Positions 41,480-53,400 of a DNA stretch of 64,000 bases are shown here, one piece after another (position 1 is the first letter of the stretch; each line of letters starts with the position of its first letter). A model generated the notes under the pieces. That model searched no databases, was not told the origin of the DNA, and was given only the letters and a program-made list of their open reading frames with translations. This DNA is from Dactylorhiza incarnata. Lineage: Eukaryota; Streptophyta; Magnoliopsida; Asparagales; Orchidaceae. The stretch is taken from contig JAWHQI010000527.1 of the NCBI GenBank assembly GCA_033032865.1, forward strand, positions 248,001 to 312,000. Reading direction: 5' to 3'. The translations under genes were made by a program, and so were the position numbers.

Positions 41480-42093
41480 GAGGTTTATGGTAAGGGAGGA
41501 CGACTGAGGAGGAGGAGAGAAGGACAGAGTGGGGCACCGGAGGAGGGGACTACTGAGGAAGGTACGATGAAGGTTTGTGTTTTAGGGTCAGGGGGACGAC
41601 ATGGGGCAGGGGGCGTCCGGAGCTGGAGCATCTGGAGTGCCTTCCGTCGCACCCAGCTCCTACCTCTGCCGCATCCAGCTCCTACCTTCGTCGCCTTCTA
41701 CCCCCGTCACATCCTACCTCCGCTGCATCCTACCTCTGCTGCATCCTACCTTCGACCTCTGTTGTATCCTACCTGCTACCTCCATCGCCTTCTACCTGGT
41801 ACCTCTGTCGCCTCCTACCCGCTACCTCCGTTTCTTCCTACATCGTCGCATCCTACCTCTGTCGCCTCCTACTTGTGTCTTCTTCTATCTCCATTGCCTC
41901 CTACCCCTACCTTCGTTTCCTCCACCTCCGTCGCCTTCGTCCTCCGCTGCCTCCTGCCTCTGTCGTATCCTACCTCTGAACTTCGTCGCCTCCTACCTCT
42001 GACCTCCGTCGCCTCCTACCTCCGCCACATCCTACCTTTGTCGCCTCTTACCTTCATCTCCTATCTTCATCGCCTTCATCTCCTATCTTCATC
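41480..42093 (+). repeat. Composite minisatellite unit 3, cut off by the satellite
   Basis: The G-rich head (about 41500-41640, 'gactactgaggaag' and 'ttttagggtc') and the 15-bp minisatellite (41640-42093) follow the layout of units 1 and 2. The unit ends abruptly at 42093 in 'cctatcttcatc', where the 137-bp satellite begins; its C/T-rich segment is missing. Confidence 0.8.
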
Positions 42094-45000
42094 TGGCCGG
42101 CCTGCGAGCCGATGTTCGTAACCCACATGTTGGTGTAAACACATGTAATAAAGAACTCTTGGTGTATTGTCATTCCTAGTGTTTATCTGACCCTTAAAAG
42201 CCAAATGTTGTGTTTACTTCTTTTCATGTGTGGCCGGCCTGCGAGCCGATGTTCGTATCCCACGTGTTGGTGTAAACATATGTAATAAAGAAACTCTTGT
42301 TGTATTGTCATTCCTAGTGTTTATCTGACCCTTAAAAGCCAAATGTTGTGTTTACTTCTTTTCATGTGTGGCCGGCCTGCGAGCCGATGTTCGTATCCCA
42401 CGTGTTGGTGTAAACATATGTAATAAAGAACTCTTGTTGTATTGTCATTCCTAGTGTTTATCTGACCCTTAAAAGCCAAATGTTGTGTTTACTTCTTTTC
42501 ATGTGTGGCCGGCCTGCGAGCCGATGTTCGTATCCCACGTGTTGGTGTAAACATATGTAATAATGAACTCTTGTTGTATTGTCATTCCTAGTGTTTATCT
42601 TACCCTTAAAAGCCAAATATTGTGTTTACTTCATTTCATGTGTGGCCGGCCTGCGAGCCGATGTTCGTATCCCACGTGTTGGTGTAAACATATATAATAA
42701 AGAACTCTTGTTGTATTGTCATTCCTAGTGTTTATCTGACCCTTAAAAGCCAAATGTTGTGTTTACTTCTTTTCATGTGTGGCCGGCCTGCGAGCCGATG
42801 TTCGTATCCCACGTGTTGGTGTAAACATATGTAATAATGAACTCTTGTTGTATTGTCATTCCTAGTGTTTATCTTACCCTTAAAAGCCAAATATTGTGTT
42901 TACTTCATTTCATGTGTGGCCGGCCTGCGAGCCGATGTTCGTATCCCACGTGTTGGTGTAAACATATGTAATAAAGAACTCTTGTTGTATTGTCATTCCT
43001 AGTGTTTATCTGACCCTGAAAAGCCAAATGTTGTGTTTACTTCTTTTCATGTGTGGCCGGCCTGCGAGCCGATGTTCGTATCCCACGTGTTGGTGTAAAC
43101 ATATGTAATAAAGAACTCTTGGTGTATTGTCATTCCTAGTGTTTATCTGACCCTTAAAAGCCAAATGTTGTGTTTACTTCTTCTCATGTGTGGCCGGCCT
43201 GCGAGCCGATGTTCGTATCCCACGTGTTGGTGTAAACATATGTAATAAAGAACTCTTGTTGTATTGTCATTCCTAGTGTTTATCTGACCCTTAAAATCCA
43301 AATGCTGTGTTTACTTCTTTTCATGTGTGGCCGGCCTGCGAGCCGATGTTCGTAACCCACATGTTGGTGTAAACACATGTAATAAAGAACTCTTGGTGTA
43401 TTGTCATTCCTAGTGTTTATCTGACCCTTAAAAGCCAAATGTTGTGTTTACTTCTTTTCATGTGTGGCCGGCCTGCGAGCCGATGTTCGTATCCCACGTG
43501 TTGGTGTAAACATATGTAATAAAGAAACTCTTGTTGTATTGTCATTCCTAGTGTTTATCTGACCCTTAAAAGCCAAATGTTGTGTTTACTTCTTTTCATG
43601 TGTGGCCGGCCTGCGAGCCGATGTTCGTAACCCACATGTTGGTGTAAACATATGTAATAAAGAACTCTTGGTGTATTGTCATTCCTAGTGTTTATCTGAC
43701 CCTTAAAAGCCAAATGTTGTGTTTACTTCTTCTCATGTGTGGCCGGCCTGCGAGCCGATGTTCGTATCCCTCGTGTTGGTGTAAACATATGTAATAAAGA
43801 ACTCTTGTTGTATTGTCATTCCTAGTGTTTATCTGACCCTTAAAAGCCAAATGTTGTGTTTACTTCTTCTCATGTGTGGCCGGCCTGCGAGCCGATGTTC
43901 GTATCCCACGTGTTGGTGTAAACATATGTAATAAAGAACTCTTGTTGTATTGTCATTCCTAGTGTTTATCTGACCCTGAGAAGCCAAATGTTGTGTTTAC
44001 TTCTTTTCATGTGTGGCCGGCCTGCGAGCCGATGTTCGTATCCCACGTGTTGGTGTAAACATATGTAATAAAGAACTCTTGTTGTATTGTCATTCCTAGT
44101 GTTTATCTGACCCTTAAAAGCTAAATGTTGTGTTTACTTCTTTTCATGTGTGGCCGACCTGCGAGCCGATGTTCGTAACCCACATGTTGGTGTAAACATA
44201 TGTAATAAAGAACTCTTGGTGTATTGTCATTCCTAGTGTTTATCTGACCCTTAAAAGCCAAATGTTGTGTTTACTTCTTTTCATGTGTGGCCGGCCTACG
44301 AGCCGATGTTCGTATCCCACGTGTTGGTGTAAACATATGTAATAAAGAACTCTTGTTGTATTGTCATTCCTAGTGTTTATCTGACCCTTAAAAGCCAAAT
44401 GTTGTGTTTACTTCTTTTCATGTGTGGCCGGCCTGCGAGCCGATGTTCGTATCCCACGTGTTGGTGTAAACATATGTAATAATGAACTCTTGTTGTATTG
44501 TCATTCCTAGTGTTTATCTTACCCTTAAAAGCCAAATATTGTGTTTACTTCATTTCATGTGTGGCCGGCCTGCGAGCCGATGTACGTATCCCACGTGTTG
44601 GTGTAAACATATGTAATAAAGAACTGTTGTTGTATTGTCATTCCTAGTGTTTATCTGACCCTGAAAAGCCAAATGTTGTGTTTACTTCTTTTCATGTGTG
44701 GCCGGCCTGCGAGCCGATGTTCGTATCCCACGTGTTGGTGTAAACATATGTAATAAAGAACTCTTGGTGTATTGTCATTCCTAGTGTTTATCTGACCCTT
44801 AAAAGCCAAATGTTGTGTTTATTTCTTCTCATGTGTGGCCGGCCTGCGAGCCGATGTTCGTATCCCACGTGTTGGTGTAAACATATGTAATAAAGAACTG
44901 TTGTTGTATTGTCATTCCTAGTGTTTATCTGACCCTTAAAAGCCAAATGTTGTGTTTACTTCTTTTCATGTGTGTCCGGCCTGCGAGCCGATGTTCGTAA

Positions 45001-48000
45001 CCCACATGTTGGTGTAAACACATGTAATAAAGAACTCTTGGTGTATTGTCATTCCTAGTGTTTATCTGACCCTTAAAAGCCAAATGTTGTGTTTACTTCT
45101 TTTCATGCGTGGCCGGCCTGCGAGCCGATGTTCGTATCCCACGTGTTGGTGTAAACATATGTAATAAAGAAACTCTTGTTGTATTGTCATTCCTAATGTT
45201 TATCTGACCCTTAAAAGCCAAATGTTGTGTTTACTTCTTCTCATGTGTGGCCGGCCTGCGAGCCGATGTTCGTATCCCACGTGTTGGTGTAAACATATGT
45301 AATAAAGAACTCTTGTTGTATTGTCATTCCTAGTGTTTATCTGACCCTGAGAAGCCAAATGTAGTGTTTACTTCTTTTCATGTGTGGCCGGCCTGCGAGC
45401 CGATGTTCGTATCCCACGTGTTGGTGTAAACATATGTAATAAAGAACTCTTGTTGTATTGTCATTCCTAGTGTTTATCTGACCCTGAAAAGCCAAATGTT
45501 GTGTTTACTTCTTTTCATGTGTGGCCGGCATGCGAGCCGATGTTCTTATCCCACGTGTTGGTGTAAACATATGTAATAATGAACTATTGTTGTATTGTCA
45601 TTCCTAGTGTTTATCTTACCCTTAAAAGCCAAATATTGTGTTTACTTCATTTCATGTGTGGCCGGCCTGCGAGCCAATGTTCGTATCCCACGTGTTGGTG
45701 TAAACATATGTAATAAAGAACTCTTGTTGTATTGTCATTCCTAGTGTTTATCTGACCCTTAAAAGCCAAATGTTGTGTTTACTTCTTTTCATGTGTGGCC
45801 GGCCTGCGAGCCGATGTTCGTATCACACGTGTTGGTGTAAACATATGTAATAAAGAACTCTTGTTGTATTGTCATTCCTAGTGTTTATCTTACCCTTAAA
45901 AGCCAAATATTGTGTTTACTTCATTTCATGTGTGGCCGGCCTGCGAGCCGATGTTCGTATCCCACGTGTTGGTGTAAACATATGTAATAAAGAACTGTTG
46001 TTGTATTGTCATTCCTAGTGTTTATCTGACCCTTAAAAGCCAAATGTTGTGTTTACTTCTTTTCATGTGTGGCCGGCCTGCGAGCCGATGTTCGTAACCC
46101 ACATGTTGGTGTAAACACATGTAATAAAGAACTCTTGGTGTATTGTCATTCCTAGTGTTTATCTGACCCTTAAAAGCCAAATGTTGTGTTTACTTCTTTT
46201 TATGTGTGGCCGGCCTGCGAGCCGATGTTCGTATCCCACGTGTTGGTGTAAACATATGTAATAAAGAAACTCTTGTTGTATTGTCATTCCTAGTGTTTAT
46301 CTGACCCTTAAAAGCCAAATGTTGTGTTTACTTCTTCTCATGTGTGGCCGGCCTGCGAGCCGATGTTCGTAACCCACATGTTGGTGTAAACACATGTAAT
46401 AAAGAACTCTTGGTGTATTGTCATTCCTAGTGTTTATCTGACCCTTAAAAGCCAAATGTTGTGTTTACTTCTTTTCATGTGTGGCCGGCCTGCGAGCCGA
46501 TGTTCGTATCCCACGTGTTGGTGTAAACATATGTAATAAAGAAACTCTTGTTGTATTGTCATTCCTAGTGTTTATCTGACCCTTAAAAGCCAAATGTTGT
46601 GTTTACTTCTTCTCATGTGTGCCCGGCCTGCGAGCCGATGTTCGTATGCCACGTGTTGGTGTAAACATATGTAATAAAGAACTCTTGTTGTATTGTCATT
46701 CCTAGTGCTTATCTGACCCTGAGAAGCCAAATGTAGTGTTTACTTCTTTTCATGTGTGGCCGGCCTGCGAGCCGATGTTCGTATCCCACGTGTTGGTGTA
46801 AACATATGTAATAAAGAACTCTTGTTGTATTGTCATTCCTAGTGTTTATCTGACCCTGAAAAGCCAAATGTTGTGTTTACTTCTTTTCATGTGTGGCCGG
46901 CATGCGAGCCGATGTTCTTATCCCACGTGTTGGTGTAAACATATGTAATAATGAACTGTTGTTGTATTGTCATTCCTAGTGTTTATCTTACCCTTAAAAG
47001 CCAAATATTGTGTTTACTTCATTTCATGTGTGGCCGGCCTGCGAGCCGATGTTCGTATCCCACGTGTTGGTGTAAACATATGTAATAAAGAACTCTTGTT
47101 GTATTGTCATTCCTAGTGTTTATCTGACCCTTAAAAGCCAAATGTTGTGTTTACTTCTTTTCATGTGTGGCCGGCCTGCGAGCCGATGTTCGTATCACAC
47201 GTGTTGGTGTAAACATATGTAATAAAGAACTCTTGTTGTATTGTCATTCCTAGTGTTTATCTTACCCTTAAAAGCCAAATATTGTGTTTACTTCATTTCA
47301 TGTGTGGCCGGCCTGCGAGCCGATGTTCGTATCCCACGTGTTGGTGTAAACATATGTAATAAAGAACTCTTGTTGTATTGTCATTCCTAGTGTTTATCTG
47401 ACCCTGAAAAGCCAAATGTTGTGTTTACTTCTTTTCATGTGTGGCCGGCCTGCGAGCCGATGTTCGTATCCCACGTGTTGGTGTAAACATATGTAATAAA
47501 GAACTCTTGGTGTATTGTCATTCCTAGTGTTTATCTGACCCTTAAAAGCCAAATGTTGTGTTTACTTCTTCTCATGTGTGGCCGGCCTGCGAGCCGATGT
47601 TCGTATCCCACGTGTTGGTGTAAACATATGTAATAAAGAACTCTTGTTGTATTGTCATTCCTAGTGTTTATCTGACCTTTAAAAGCCAAATGTTGTGTTT
47701 ACTTCTTTTCATGTGTGGCCGGCCTGCGAGCCGATGTTCGTAACCCACATGTTGGTGTAAACACATGTAATAAAGAACTCTTGGTGTATTGTCATTCCTA
47801 GTGTTTATCTGACCCTTAAAAGCCAAATATTGTGTTTACTTCTTTTCATGTGTGGCCGGCCTGCGAGCCGATGTTCGTATCGCACGTGTTGGTGTAAACA
47901 TATGTAATAAAGAAACTCTTGTTGTATTGTCATTCCTAGTGTTTATCTGACCCTGAAAAGCCAAATGTAGTGTTTACTTCTTTTCATGTGTGGCCGGCCT

Positions 48001-50465
48001 GCGAGCCGATGTTCGTATCCCACGTGTTGGTGTAAACATATGTAATAAAGAACTCTTGTTGTATTGTCATTCCTAGTGTTTATTTGTAACCTTAACATCC
48101 AAATGTTGTGTTTACTTCTTTTCATGTGTGGCCGGCCTGCGAGCCGATGTTCGTATCCCACGTGTTGGTGTAAACATATGTAATAATGAACTCTTGTTGT
48201 ATTGTCATTCCTAGTGTTTATCTTACCCTTAAAAGCCAAATATTGTGTTTACTTCATTTCATGTGTGGCCGGCCTGCGAGCCGATGTTCGTATCCCACGT
48301 GTTGGTGTAAACATATATAATAAAGAACTCTTGTTGTATTGTCATTCCTAGTGTTTATCTGACCCTTAAAAGCCAAATGTTGTGTTTACTTCTTTTCATG
48401 TGTGGCCGGCCTGCGAGCCGATGTTCGTATCCCACGTGTTGGTGTAAACATATGTAATAATGAAATCTTGTTGTATTGTCATTCCTAGTGTTTATCTTAC
48501 CCTTAAAAGCCAAATATTGTGTTTACTTCATTTCATGTGTGGCCAGCCTGCGAGCCGATGTTCGTATCCCACGTGTTGGTGTAAACATATGTAATAAAGA
48601 ACTCTTGTTGTATTGTCATTCCTAGTGTTTATCTGACCCTGAAAAGCCAAATGTTGTGTTTACTTCTTTTCATGTGTGGCCGGCCTGCGAGCCGATGTTC
48701 GTAACCCACGTGTTGGTGTAAACATATGTAATAAAGAACTCTTGTTGTATTGTCATTCCTAGTGTTTATCTGACCCTTAAAAGCCAAATGTTGTGTTTAC
48801 TTCTTTTCATGTGTGGCCGGCCTGCGAGCCGATGTTCGTAACCCACATGTTGGTGTAAACATATGTAATAAAGAACTCTTGGTATATTGTCATTCCTAGT
48901 GTTTATCTGACCCTTAAAAGCCAAATGTTGTGTTTACTTCTTTTTATGTGTGGCCGGCCTGCGAGCCGATGTTCGTATCCCACGTGTTGGTGTAAACATA
49001 TGTAATAAAGAACTCTTGTTGTATTGTCATTCCTAGTGTTTATCTGACCCTGAAAAGCCAAATGTTGTGTTTACTTCTTTTCATGTGTGGCCGGCCTGCG
49101 AGCCGATGTTCGTATCCCACGTGTTGGTGTAAACATATGTAATAAATAACTCTTGGTGTATTGTCATTTCTAGTGTTTATCTGACCCTTAAAAGCCAAAT
49201 GTTGTGTTTACTTCTTCTCATGTGTGGCGGCCTGCGAGCCGATGTTCGTATCCCACGTGTTGGTGTAAACATATGTAATAAAGAACTCTTGTTGTATTGT
49301 CATTCCTAGTGTTTATCTGACCCTTAAAAGCCAAATGTTGTGTTTACTTCTTTTCATGTGTGGCTGACCTGCGAGCCGATGTTCGTATCCCACGTGTTGC
49401 TGTAAACATATGTATTAATGAACTCTTGTTGTATTGTCATTCCTAGTGTTTATCTTACCCTTAAAAACCAAATGTTGTGTTTACTTCATTTCATGTGTGG
49501 CCGGCCTGCGAGCCGATGTTCGTATCCCACGTGTTGGTGTAAACATATGTAATAAAGAACTCTTGTTGTATTGTCATTCCTAGTGTTTATCTGACCCTGA
49601 GAAGCCAAATGTTGTGTTTACTTCTTTTCATGTGTGGCCGGCCTGCGAGCCGATGTTCGTAACCCACATGCTGGTGTAAACACATGTAATAAAGAACTCT
49701 TGGTGTATTGTCATTCCTAGTGTTTATCTGACCCTTTAAAGCCAAATGTTGTGTTTACTTCTTTTCATGTGTGGCCGGCCTGCGAGCCGATGTTCGTATC
49801 CCACGTGTTGGTGTAAACATATGTAATAAAGAAACTCTTGTTGTATTGTCATTCCTAGTGTTTATCTGACCCTTAAAAGCCAAATGTTGTGTTTACTTCT
49901 TCTCATGTGTGGCCGGCCTGCGAGCCGATGTTCGTATCCCACGTGTTGGTGTAAACATATGTAATAAAGAACTCTTGTTGTATTGTCATTTCTAGTGTTT
50001 ACCTGACCCTGAGAAGCCAAATGTTGTGTTTACTTCATTTCATGTGTGGCCGGCCTGCGAGCCGATGTTCGTATCCCACGTGTTGGTGTAAACATATGTA
50101 ATAAAGAACTCTTGTTGTATTGTCATTCCTAGTATTTATCTGACCCTTAAAAGCTAAATGTTGTGTTTACTTCTTTTCATGTGTGGCCGGCCTGCGAGCC
50201 GATGTTCGTAACCCACATGTTGGTGTAAACATATGTAATAAAGAACTCTTGGTGTATTGTCATTCCTAGTGTTTATCTGACCCTTAAAAGCCAAATGTTG
50301 TGTTTACTTCTTTTCATGTGTGGCCGGCCTGCGAGCCGATGTTCGTATCCCACGTGTTGGTGTAAACATATGTAATAAAGAACTCTTGTTGTATTGTCAT
50401 TCCTAGTGTTTATCTGACCCTTAAAAGCCAAATGTTGTGTTTACTTCTTTTCATGTGTGGCCGGC

Positions 50466-53400
50466 CTGCCAGCCGATGTTCGTATCCCACGTGTTGGTGT
50501 AAACATATGTAATAATGAACTCTTGTTGTATTGTCATTCCTACTGTTTATCTTACCCTTAAAAGCCAAATATTGTGTTTACTTCATTTCATGTGTGGCCG
50601 GCCTGCGAGCCGATGTTCGTATCCCACGTGTTGGTGTAAACATATGTAATAAAGAACTCTTGTTGTATTGTCATTCCTAGTGTTTATCTGACCCTGAAAA
50701 GCCAAATGTTGTGTTTACTTCTTTTCATGTGTGGCCGGCCTGCGAGCCGATGTTCGTATCCCACGTGTTGGTGTAAACATATGTAATAAAGAACTCTTGG
50801 TGTATTGTCATTCCTAGTGTTTATCTGACCCTTAAAGGCCAGATGTTGTGTTTACTTCTTCTCATGTGTGGCCGGCCTGCGAGCCGATGTTCGTATCCCA
50901 CGTGTTGGTGTAAACATATGTAATAAAGAACTCTTGTTGTATTGTCATTCCTAGTTTTTATCTGACCCTTAAAAGCCAAATGTTGTGTTTACTTCTTTTC
51001 ATGTGTGGCCGGCCTGCGAGCCGATGTTCGTAACCCACATGTTGGTGTAAACACATGTAATAAAGAACTCTTGGTGTATTGTCATTCCTAGTGTTTATCT
51101 GACCCTTAAAAGCCAAATGTTGTGTTTACTTTTTTTCATGTGTGGCCGGCCTGCGAGCCGATGTTCGTATCCCACGTGTTGGTGTAAACATATGTAATAA
51201 AGAAACTCTTGTTGTATTGTCATTCCTAGTGTTTATCTGACCCTGAAAAGCCAAATGTAGTGTTTACTTCTTTTCATGTGTGGCCGGCCTGCGAGCCGAT
51301 GTTCGTATCCCACGTGTTGGTGTAAACATATGTAATAATGAACTCTTGTTGTATTGTCATTCCTAGTGTTTATCTTACCCTTAAAAGCCAAATATTGTGT
51401 TTACTTCATTTCATGTGTGGCCGGCCTGCGAGCCGATGTTCGTATCCCACGTGTTGGTGTAAACATATGTAATAAAGAACTCTTGTTATATTGTCATTCC
51501 TAGTGTTTATCTGACCCTGAAAAGCCAAATGTTGTGTTTACTTCTTTTCATGTGTGGCCGGCCTGCGAGCCGATGTTCGTATCCCACGTGTTGGTGTAAA
51601 CATATGTAATAAAGAACTCTTGGTGTATTGTCATTCCTCGTGTTTATCTGACCCTTAAAAGCCAAATGTTGTGTTTACTTCTTTTCATGTGTGGCCGGCC
51701 TGCGTGCCGATGTTTGTAACCCACGTGTTGGTGTAAACATATGTAATAAAGAACTCTTGTTGTATTGTCATTCCTAGTGTTTATCTGACCCTTAAAAGCC
51801 AAATGTTGTGTTTACTTCTTTTCATGTGTGGCCGGCCTGCGAGCCGATGTTCGTAACACACGTGTTGGTGTAAACATATGTAATAAAGAACTCTTGTTGT
51901 ATTGTCATTCCTAGTGTTTATCTGACCCTTAAAAGCCAAATGTTGTGTTTACTTCTTCTCATGTGTGGCCTGCGAGCCGATGTTCGTAACCCACGTGTTG
52001 GTGTAAACATATGTAATAAAGAACTCTTGTTGTATTGTCATTCCTAGTGTTTATCTGACCCTTAAAAGCCAAATGTTGTGTTTACTTCTTTTCATGTGTG
52101 GCCGGCCTGCGAGCCGATGTTCGTATCCCACGTGTTGGTGTAAACATATGTAATAATGAACTCTTGTTGTATTGTCATTCCTAGTGTTTATCTTACCCTT
52201 AAAAGCCAAATATTGTGTTTACTTCATTTCATGTGTGGCCGGCCTGCGAGCCGATGTTCGTATCCCACGTGTTGGTGTAAACATATGTAATAAAGAACTC
52301 TTGTTGTATTGTCATTCCTAGTGTTTATCTGACCCTGAAAAGCCAAATGTTGTGTTTACTTCTTTTCATGTGTGGCCGGCCTGCGAGCCGATGTTCGTAT
52401 CCCACGTGTTGGTGTAAACATATGTAATAAAGAACTCTTGGTGTATTGTCATTCCTAGTGTTTATCTGACCCTTAAAAGCCAAATGTTGTGTTTACTTCT
52501 TTTCATGTGTGGCCGGCCTGCGTGCCGATGTTTGTAACCCACGTGTTGGTGTAAACATATGTAATAAAGAACTCTTGTTGTATTGTCATTCCTAGTGTTT
52601 ATCTGACCCTTAAAAGCCAAATGTTGTGTTTACTTCTTTTCATGTGTGGCCGGCCTGCGAGCCGATGTTCGTAACACTCGTGTTGGTGTAAACATATGTA
52701 ATAAAGAACTCTTGTTGTATTGTCATTCCTAGTGTTTATCTGACCCTTAAAAGCCAAATGTTGTGTTTACTTCTTCTCATGTGTGGCCGGCCTGCGAGCC
52801 GATGTTCGTATCCCACGTGTTGGTGTAAACATATGTAATAAAGAACTCTTGTTGTATTGTCATTCCTAGTGTTTATCTGACCCTTAAAAGCCAAATGTTG
52901 TGTTTACTTGTTTTCATGTGTGGCCGGCCTGCGAGCCGATGTTCGTAACCCACATGTTGGTGTAAACACATGTAATAAAGAACTCTTGGTGTATTGTCAT
53001 TCCTAGTGTTTATCTGACCCTTAAAAGCCAAATGTTGTGTTTACTTCTTTTCATGTGTGGCCGGCCTGCGAGCCGATGTTCGTATCCCACGTGTTGGTGT
53101 AAACATATGTAATAAAGAACTCTTGTTGTATTGTCATTCCTAGTGTTTATCTGACCCTTAAAAGCCAAATGTTTTGTTTACTTCTTTTCATGTGTGACTG
53201 ACCTGCGAGCCGATGTTCGCATCCCACGTGTTGCTGTAAACATATGTATTAATGAACTCTTGTTGTATTGTCATTCCTAGTGTTTATCTTACCCTTAAAA
53301 GCCAAATGTTGTGTTTACTTCATTTCATGTGTGGCCGGCCTGCGAGCCGATGTTCGTATCCCACGTGTTGGTGTAAACATATGTAATAAAGAACTCTTGT

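Larger units (their letters stand above)
38336..41480 (+). repeat. Composite minisatellite unit 2, interrupted by a solo LTR
   Basis: Its G-rich head (38340-38450, 'ccactgaggaggggatgagg' again) matches unit 1 and is followed by the same order: minisatellite, C/T-rich segment (39950-40400), 'ggagccctc' bridges near 40450 and 40890, minisatellite to 41290, and a G-rich block (41290-41480). Without the 982 bp of solo LTR plus duplicated target, it is about 2.16 kb, close to the 2.3 kb of unit 1. A G19 tract lies at 41369-41387. Confidence 0.8.

Noticed and set aside
47943..48239. 98-codon frame on the - strand of the satellite
   Set aside because: It spans about two monomers and exists only because of local monomer variants.
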